Assembly: GCA_016194585.1 (NCBI GenBank)
Contig: JACQBG010000026.1
Location: forward strand, 62,001 to 126,000
Direction: 5' to 3'
Origin: Gemmatimonadota bacterium
Lineage (GTDB): Bacteria > Gemmatimonadota > Gemmatimonadetes > Gemmatimonadales > Gemmatimonadaceae
Length of the DNA: 64,000 bases
A program made the position numbers and the translations under genes. Positions 58,597 through 64,000 of the stretch are shown one piece after another. The notes below the pieces were generated by a model, which saw only the letters and a list, made by a program, of their open reading frames with translations, did not search any database and was not told the DNA's origin. How positions within the stretch are numbered: position 1 is the stretch's first letter; each line of letters begins with the position of its first letter.

Positions 58597-60909
58597 ATGC
58601 CGCTCATCCGCCGCGCCGCGCACCTGCTCGTCGCGCTGCCCTTCGCCGCAACGTTGTTCGCCCAGGCGAAGCCCACCGTCGCCGACTTCCTCTCTTCCGC
58701 CGAACCGCTCGAGCTGACGTCGGCGAAGCACGCCGACCGCCTCGCGTGGATGGCGTACGACCGGGGGATGCGCAACGTCTACACGGCCGTCGCGCCCGAC
58801 TTCAAGGCGGTGCGGCTCACCGACTACCTCTCCGACGACGGCCGCGACCTTACGAACGTCGAGATCTCGGCCGACGGCAGGATCGCGGTGTTCGTGCGCG
58901 GCGGCGCGCCGAACCGGGCGGGGTGGATCGCGAATCCCGGGCACGATCCCGCGGGCGGCGACCGCGCGATCTGGGCCGTGCGCACGAGCGGCGGCCCGTC
59001 ATGGCGCGTCGCCGAAGGCGCGGCGCCCGCGCTCTCCCCCGACGGCAAGTGGGTGTTGTACGCGAAGGACGGCCAGATCTACCGCGGCCGCGTCGTCGGC
59101 GACGGGCCGAAGACGGCGATGGACACCGGCGGCGTGCCGTACATCAAGGAATGGGGGCGCAACGGCAATCCGCGCTGGTCGCCGGATGGCTCGAAGGTGC
59201 TCTTCACGAGCGAGCGCGAGAACCACGCGCTCGTGCTCGTCTACGACGTGAAGTCGCGGAAGGTGACGTATCTCGCGCCGAGCGTGGACTGCGACGCGAG
59301 CCCCACATGGTCGCCCGACGGCAAGCAGGTCGCGTTCCTGCGGCGTCCTGGCGTGCCGTACGGATTGCAGTCGCAGCCCGGTGGTGGCGGCATCGGCTTT
59401 CCGCAGGGTGCCGCGTACAACCCGAACGCGTCCGCGGCCGGCCGCGGTGGCTTCGGCGGCGGATTCGCCGCCGGCGGTTGCGGCTTCGGTGGGGGACGCG
59501 GTTTCGGCGGCGGTCCGGGCGCGGCGCCCGCGCCGGCCGGGCGTGGCGGGCGCGGCGCCGACACGAGCGGTGTCCGCCGCTCGCCTGGCTTCTACAGCGC
59601 GACGTTCACCGGCGGCTACACGCTCTCGCTGATGATCGCCGACGCGACCACCGGCGTGGCGAAGGAAGTGTGGCACAACGCGCCGGGCGACAAGCTCTAC
59701 ACGATGATCAACAACATCCAGTGGACGGGCGACCGGCTCGTCTTCCCGCTCACGCCGGCGGAGGACGAGTTCGAGCGCTACTACTCGATGCCGGCGAACG
59801 GGGGGAGCGACCCCGTGCAGATCACGACGACCAACGGGCTCATCGAGAACCCGCAGATGGTCGCGCTCTCGCCGGACGGGCAGACGTTCTACTACGCGAC
59901 GAACGCGGGCGACATCGAGCATCGCCACATCTGGGCGGTGCCGGTGGCCGGCGGAACGCCGCGGCAGCTCTCGACCGGCGCCGGCATCGAGGTGTTCCCC
60001 GCGCCGCTAGCGAGCGGCAAGCAGCTCGCGGTGCTCTACTACGACGCGCGTACGCCGGCATCGGTCGCGCTGGTCGCCGTGTCGGGGGGCGCGCCGAAGA
60101 CCGTGTTCCCCACGCTGAGCAAGGGTTTCCCCACGGCGGCGCACGTGACGCCGGAGATCGTGCTCACCAAGGCGGCCGATGGGCTGGAGATCCACAACCA
60201 GCTCTTCCTCCCCGCCGACCTGAAGCCCGGTGAGAAGCGTCCGGCGATGATCTTCGTGCACGGCGGGCCGGTGCGTCAGATGCTGCCGGCGTATCACTAC
60301 ATGCAGTTCTACCATTGGGCGTACGCCTACAACCAGTGGCTCGCGAGCCAGGGCTACATCGTGCTCTCGATCAATTATAGAAGTGGCATCGGTTACGGCC
60401 GCTCGTTCCGCAACGCGCCCAACACGAATATGCGCGGCAACAGCGAGTATCAGGATGTGCTCGCCGGCGCGAAGTACCTGCAGGGGCGCGCCGATGTCGA
60501 CGTAACGCGCATGGGGATCTGGGGGTTGTCGTATGGTGGTCTCCTCACGAGCGAAGCGCTGGCGCGCAACAGCGACATCTTCGTCGCCGGCGCCGACCTC
60601 GCCGGCGTGCACCAGTACGGTCCCGTGCTCGACACGAACAACCTCGCTTTCCGGTCGTCGGCCATCGGCGCGATCGACGGATGGAAGTCGCCCGTCTATC
60701 TCGTGCACGGCGACGACGACCGCAACGTCGATTTCGGCCAGACGGTGGGGTTGGTGCAGCTGCTCCGCGCGCGCGGCATCTATTATGAATTGAAGGTGAT
60801 CCCCGATGATCAGCACGAGTCGATGATCCACAAGAACTGGGTCGACACTTTCGACGCGATGGGCGCGTTCTTCAAGCGCTTCGTGTGGAACAAGGAGAAG
60901 GCGCCCTGA
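58597..60909 (+). CDS. S9 family peptidase (prolyl oligopeptidase/DPP-IV-like), secreted
   Basis: MGIWGLSYGGLLTSEALARNSD; MIFVHGGPVRQM; VYLVHGDDDRNVDF; ISADGRIAVF / LSPDGKWVLY blades. Confidence 0.93.
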   Translation: MPLIRRAAHLLVALPFAATLFAQAKPTVADFLSSAEPLELTSAKHADRLAWMAYDRGMRNVYTAVAPDFKAVRLTDYLSDDGRDLTNVEISADGRIAVFVRGGAPNRAGWIANPGHDPAGGDRAIWAVRTSGGPSWRVAEGAAPALSPDGKWVLYAKDGQIYRGRVVGDGPKTAMDTGGVPYIKEWGRNGNPRWSPDGSKVLFTSERENHALVLVYDVKSRKVTYLAPSVDCDASPTWSPDGKQVAFLRRPGVPYGLQSQPGGGGIGFPQGAAYNPNASAAGRGGFGGGFAAGGCGFGGGRGFGGGPGAAPAPAGRGGRGADTSGVRRSPGFYSATFTGGYTLSLMIADATTGVAKEVWHNAPGDKLYTMINNIQWTGDRLVFPLTPAEDEFERYYSMPANGGSDPVQITTTNGLIENPQMVALSPDGQTFYYATNAGDIEHRHIWAVPVAGGTPRQLSTGAGIEVFPAPLASGKQLAVLYYDARTPASVALVAVSGGAPKTVFPTLSKGFPTAAHVTPEIVLTKAADGLEIHNQLFLPADLKPGEKRPAMIFVHGGPVRQMLPAYHYMQFYHWAYAYNQWLASQGYIVLSINYRSGIGYGRSFRNAPNTNMRGNSEYQDVLAGAKYLQGRADVDVTRMGIWGLSYGGLLTSEALARNSDIFVAGADLAGVHQYGPVLDTNNLAFRSSAIGAIDGWKSPVYLVHGDDDRNVDFGQTVGLVQLLRARGIYYELKVIPDDQHESMIHKNWVDTFDAMGAFFKRFVWNKEKAP

Positions 60910-61190
60910 TGGAGGCGAAGGTCTGGTACGTCGCGCTCGCCATCGTCGTGCTGAACCTCCCGTTCGGTTGGTGGCGGGCCGGCGTCGTGAAGTTCAGTCG
61001 CGACTGGTTCCTCGCGGTGCACATCCCGGTGCCGATCGCGATCGGCATCCGTCTCGCCTCGGGGCTCGGGTGGCGCTTCGCGGCGCTCCCGCTGTTCATC
61101 TTCGCCTTCTTCATCGTGCAGTTGCTCGGCGGGCGCGCACGGCAGCTGCGCTCCCCGCGCGCGAACGCGGCCGGCGGCGCGGGTCCGTGA
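60909..61190 (+). CDS. small membrane protein
   Basis: ATGA overlap with S9 gene; about three hydrophobic segments. Confidence 0.65.
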   Translation: MEAKVWYVALAIVVLNLPFGWWRAGVVKFSRDWFLAVHIPVPIAIGIRLASGLGWRFAALPLFIFAFFIVQLLGGRARQLRSPRANAAGGAGP

Positions 61191-61202
61191 TGGTGCCCCG
61201 TC

Positions 61203-61559
61203 GTGCGTGAACTCGACGGGTCGAGCGAGAGCCTCGCCCAGTTCGTGGCCCGCGAGGCGCGCACGGCCAGCGATGGCGTGCTCGCCGGCACCGGCGTCAT
61301 CGGGGCCGTGGTCGTGGGGGGCGTGCTCCATTGGCGGCCCCCGGCGTGGCCGGTCTTCACCGCGGCCGGTCTGATGCTTCTCGCGCTCGCCGTGTGGGGC
61401 GCGGTCGATCGCGAACTCGACGAGCGCTCGCGCACCGGCGAGTCCGCGCATCCCTTCCTGCGGGCGACCCGCGCCGCCGTCGCGCTCGTCGGATGGGCGG
61501 CCATGCTCGTCGCCGTCTTCGGCCTGCTCGGCGTCGCCCTCGGCACCATCATCAGCTAG
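61203..61559 (+). CDS. small membrane protein of unknown function
   Basis: GTG 61203; three hydrophobic segments. Confidence 0.55.
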   Translation: MRELDGSSESLAQFVAREARTASDGVLAGTGVIGAVVVGGVLHWRPPAWPVFTAAGLMLLALAVWGAVDRELDERSRTGESAHPFLRATRAAVALVGWAAMLVAVFGLLGVALGTIIS

Positions 61560-61567
61560 GAGATCCC

Positions 61568-63658
61568 ATGACGGCTCGACTTCCGCTACGCCGCCGCGTG
61601 CCGCGCCTCGCCATGCTCCTCGCGGCGTGCGCCGTCGGCGCGTGCGGTGGCGCATCCCGCTCGGTCACGGGTGACTGGGACGTGTACGTCGCGCTCGGCT
61701 CCGCGCCCGGCTCCGGATTCGAGGGTTGGCGCCGCATGGGGTTCGCGCACTTCGCCGGCCACGATTCAGGGTTCGCGGGGTCCATCCGTCGGCGCACCGG
61801 CGAGGTGATGCTCGACGTCACGCGCCTCACGGCGCGGGGCGACACGCTCGTGCTCGCCAACGCGGGGAACAGCGCCGTGCAGACTGTTTGGCACGGTGAC
61901 ACCCTCACCGGCCCGCTGCTTTCCGACGGCAAGCCCGCCGGGCGCCGCTACCGGCTCGTGCGGCGCGCCACGCCGTTCGTCGTCGAGAAGCCGTACGCGT
62001 TGTGGCCGGGCGCGGTGAGCGACTCCGCGTTCGCCGTCACCGAAGACACCGCGGTCTTCATGAAGACGCGCGACGGCGCCCGCCTCGTGAGCTACGTCGC
62101 CCGCCCCGTGGGTGCGGGACCGTTCGGCGTCGTGCTGCAGCGCACCCCCTACACGCGCATCCTGCACGCGGCGGGCCGGTGGTGGGCGGCGCGCGGTTAC
62201 ATCTTCGTCGCCCAGCACGTGCGCGGCCGCGACATCTCCGACGGCAACGACTTCGGCGATTACGACACCGACGTGCGCGACGGCTACGACGCCGTGGAGT
62301 GGGCCGCGAAGCTCCCCGGCGCGAACGGCCGCGTGGGGATGATCGGCCACTCCGACGAGGGACGGCTCGCCTGGTACGCGGCGGTGAGCGCGCCACCCCA
62401 TCTCGCCGCGTTGGCGCCGTCGGCGGCGACGGGCGATCCGTGGCGCATCGTGCCGTACGAGGACATGGTGTTCTCCCCCATCAACGTCGCGTGGGCCTGC
62501 CTCATGCGGGCACGCACGCTGCAGCGCACCGACGACCTCGACATCGGCACGGCGATGATGCACCTGCCGTTGAGCGACCTGCCGCAGACGCTCGGCTGCG
62601 GCCGCGTGCCGCTCTGGGACCGGTGGATCGCCCACCCGACGCTCGACGCATACTGGCGCGCGCACGCCGTCACGACGAACATCGCGAAGGTGAAGGCGCC
62701 CGTGCTGCAGATCGCCGGCTGGTACGACGATTCGCGCGGTCCCATCGACTACACGAACGCGCTCCAGGCCGTGCCGGGCCATCCGTTCATCCGGCTCGTC
62801 ATGGGGCCGGGCGCGCACAAGGGGGTGGACTACGTCGCCGGCGAGTTCGGCCCGCAGTCGCGCGTCGAGACGCGCGCGCTGCAGCTCCGCTGGTTCGACC
62901 ACTACCTGCTCGGCCGCGACAACGGCGTCGACAAGGAGCCGCCGTTCGACACGTTCGTGTTCGGCGACGACGCCTGGCGCAAGGAGGCGGCGTGGCCGAT
63001 CGCGCGCGCCGTGCCGACCAAGTGGTACCTCGCCTCGGGAGGCGCGGCGAACACGAGTGGCGGCGACGGCGTGCTCGACACGCTCCCGCCGCGTGGCGCC
63101 GCGGCCGACACCTTCACCTACGACCCGGCGAAGCCCACCCCGTATCTCATCGACTCGCGTGAGCTCGAGACGTCGCTCAACGAGGACTTCACGGCGCTCA
63201 ACGCCTCGCGGCGTGACGCGCTCGTGTTCACCTCGAAGCCGCTCACCAAGCCCATCGAGGTGACGGGACAGATGGCGGCCACGATCTGGGCGGCGACCGA
63301 CGCCAAGGACACCGACTGGAACGTGATGCTGCTCGACGTCTTCCCCGACGGCCACGCCGAACGGGTGCAGGACGGGGTGGCGCGCGCGCGGTTCCGGAAG
63401 GGGAACGATCGCGAGGTGCTGCTCATGCCGGGGCAGGTGGAGCAGTACGCGATCGATCTCTGGTTCACGTCGCGCGTGTTCGAGCCGGGGCACCGTCTCC
63501 GGGTGAGCGTGTCGAGTGCGCTGTTCCCCAAGTACGATCGGAACCTCAATACGGGCGGGAACAACGAGCGGGATTCGACGTTCGTGGTGGCGCACCAGCG
63601 GCTCGTGCATGATGCGGCGCATCCGTCGCACGTCGTGCTGCCCACCGTGCCGCGCTAG
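61568..63658 (+). CDS. CocE/NonD (S15-like) hydrolase, lipoprotein signal
   Basis: LAACAVGACGG lipobox region; VVLQRTPYTRI; GRVGMIGHSDEGRLAWYAA; LQIAGWYDDS; GAHKGVDY. Confidence 0.88.
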   Translation: MTARLPLRRRVPRLAMLLAACAVGACGGASRSVTGDWDVYVALGSAPGSGFEGWRRMGFAHFAGHDSGFAGSIRRRTGEVMLDVTRLTARGDTLVLANAGNSAVQTVWHGDTLTGPLLSDGKPAGRRYRLVRRATPFVVEKPYALWPGAVSDSAFAVTEDTAVFMKTRDGARLVSYVARPVGAGPFGVVLQRTPYTRILHAAGRWWAARGYIFVAQHVRGRDISDGNDFGDYDTDVRDGYDAVEWAAKLPGANGRVGMIGHSDEGRLAWYAAVSAPPHLAALAPSAATGDPWRIVPYEDMVFSPINVAWACLMRARTLQRTDDLDIGTAMMHLPLSDLPQTLGCGRVPLWDRWIAHPTLDAYWRAHAVTTNIAKVKAPVLQIAGWYDDSRGPIDYTNALQAVPGHPFIRLVMGPGAHKGVDYVAGEFGPQSRVETRALQLRWFDHYLLGRDNGVDKEPPFDTFVFGDDAWRKEAAWPIARAVPTKWYLASGGAANTSGGDGVLDTLPPRGAAADTFTYDPAKPTPYLIDSRELETSLNEDFTALNASRRDALVFTSKPLTKPIEVTGQMAATIWAATDAKDTDWNVMLLDVFPDGHAERVQDGVARARFRKGNDREVLLMPGQVEQYAIDLWFTSRVFEPGHRLRVSVSSALFPKYDRNLNTGGNNERDSTFVVAHQRLVHDAAHPSHVVLPTVPR

Positions 63659-63765
63659 CACTGCTTCGTCACGTTCATTGTGATGCGGGATGGCCTGAGT
63701 CGCCGTTCCCGCGAAGCGTTCTGGAACGAGCAGCTGACTCCACGTCGGGGCCGACAGACTCACCC

Positions 63766-64000
63766 AACCGGCGAGGCGCCGGGCTGGAGCACGAGATCAC
63801 ACGGTGGATGGCGCCGTTCCTCGAGGCGGTCGGGCTGAGCGGACTTCGTCGTTGGGCGCCGGTCTTCCTGCATGCAGGGCTTGCAAGAGTGTCCGGCCCG
63901 TGGCGGAACGCGTGGCGCTTGCTGATCACGAGCGGTTGCACCACTTCATCGCCAGCTGCGCCCGGAAGAGTGGACCGAGGCGCCCGCTCGACTCTGACGG
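63766..64000 (+). pseudogene. decayed IS701-like transposase N-terminal fragment, runs off window end
   Basis: LEHEITRWMAPFLEAVGLSGLRRWAPVFLHAGLA (from 63784) then frame change to KSVRPVAERVALADHERLHHFIAS (from 63885) then QLRPEEWTEAP in a third frame. Confidence 0.6.

Noticed and set aside
63675-63944. 89-aa minus-strand ORF
   Set aside because: Antisense to the decayed transposase-like sequence; no motif.

Overview
64 kb of GC-rich bacterial chromosome, gene-dense, with many Ala/Arg-rich shadow ORFs on the opposite strands. Gene content (DUF5916, several DinB-like proteins, many secreted peptidases, GGRG-rich linkers) suggests Gemmatimonadota or a similar lineage; this is inference only. 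I support about 58 CDSs. They include an unusual number of exported peptidases/hydrolases (M1, M28, S46, S9, CocE/S15-like, gamma-glutamyltransferase), a carbohydrate locus (six-hairpin glycosidase, aldose 1-epimerase, putative GH36-like glycosidase, GH18), two c-di-GMP proteins (GGDEF, HD-GYP), two MFS transporters, a VapBC-type toxin-antitoxin pair, and one core gene (rsmD). No rRNA, tRNA, CRISPR array or prophage was recognised. The candidates most worth following up are: (1) a LtaS/sulfatase-like membrane enzyme carrying a C-terminal TPR of the type usually attached to YaiO barrels, next to a stand-alone YaiO-like barrel; (2) an overlapping HEAT-repeat/HD-GYP gene pair that appears to share one N-terminal 'YPxxHP' domain; (3) a divergent intergenic region with nine 11-bp tandem repeats followed by a series of long hairpins; (4) a four-cupredoxin multicopper oxidase with copper-ligand motifs in inverted order; (5) a consensus promoter with a 12-bp palindrome in its spacer upstream of a pirin gene. 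There are also an apparent 1-nt frameshift in an amidohydrolase and a decayed IS701-like transposase remnant at the right edge. All family calls were made by eye from the translations; no database search was run.
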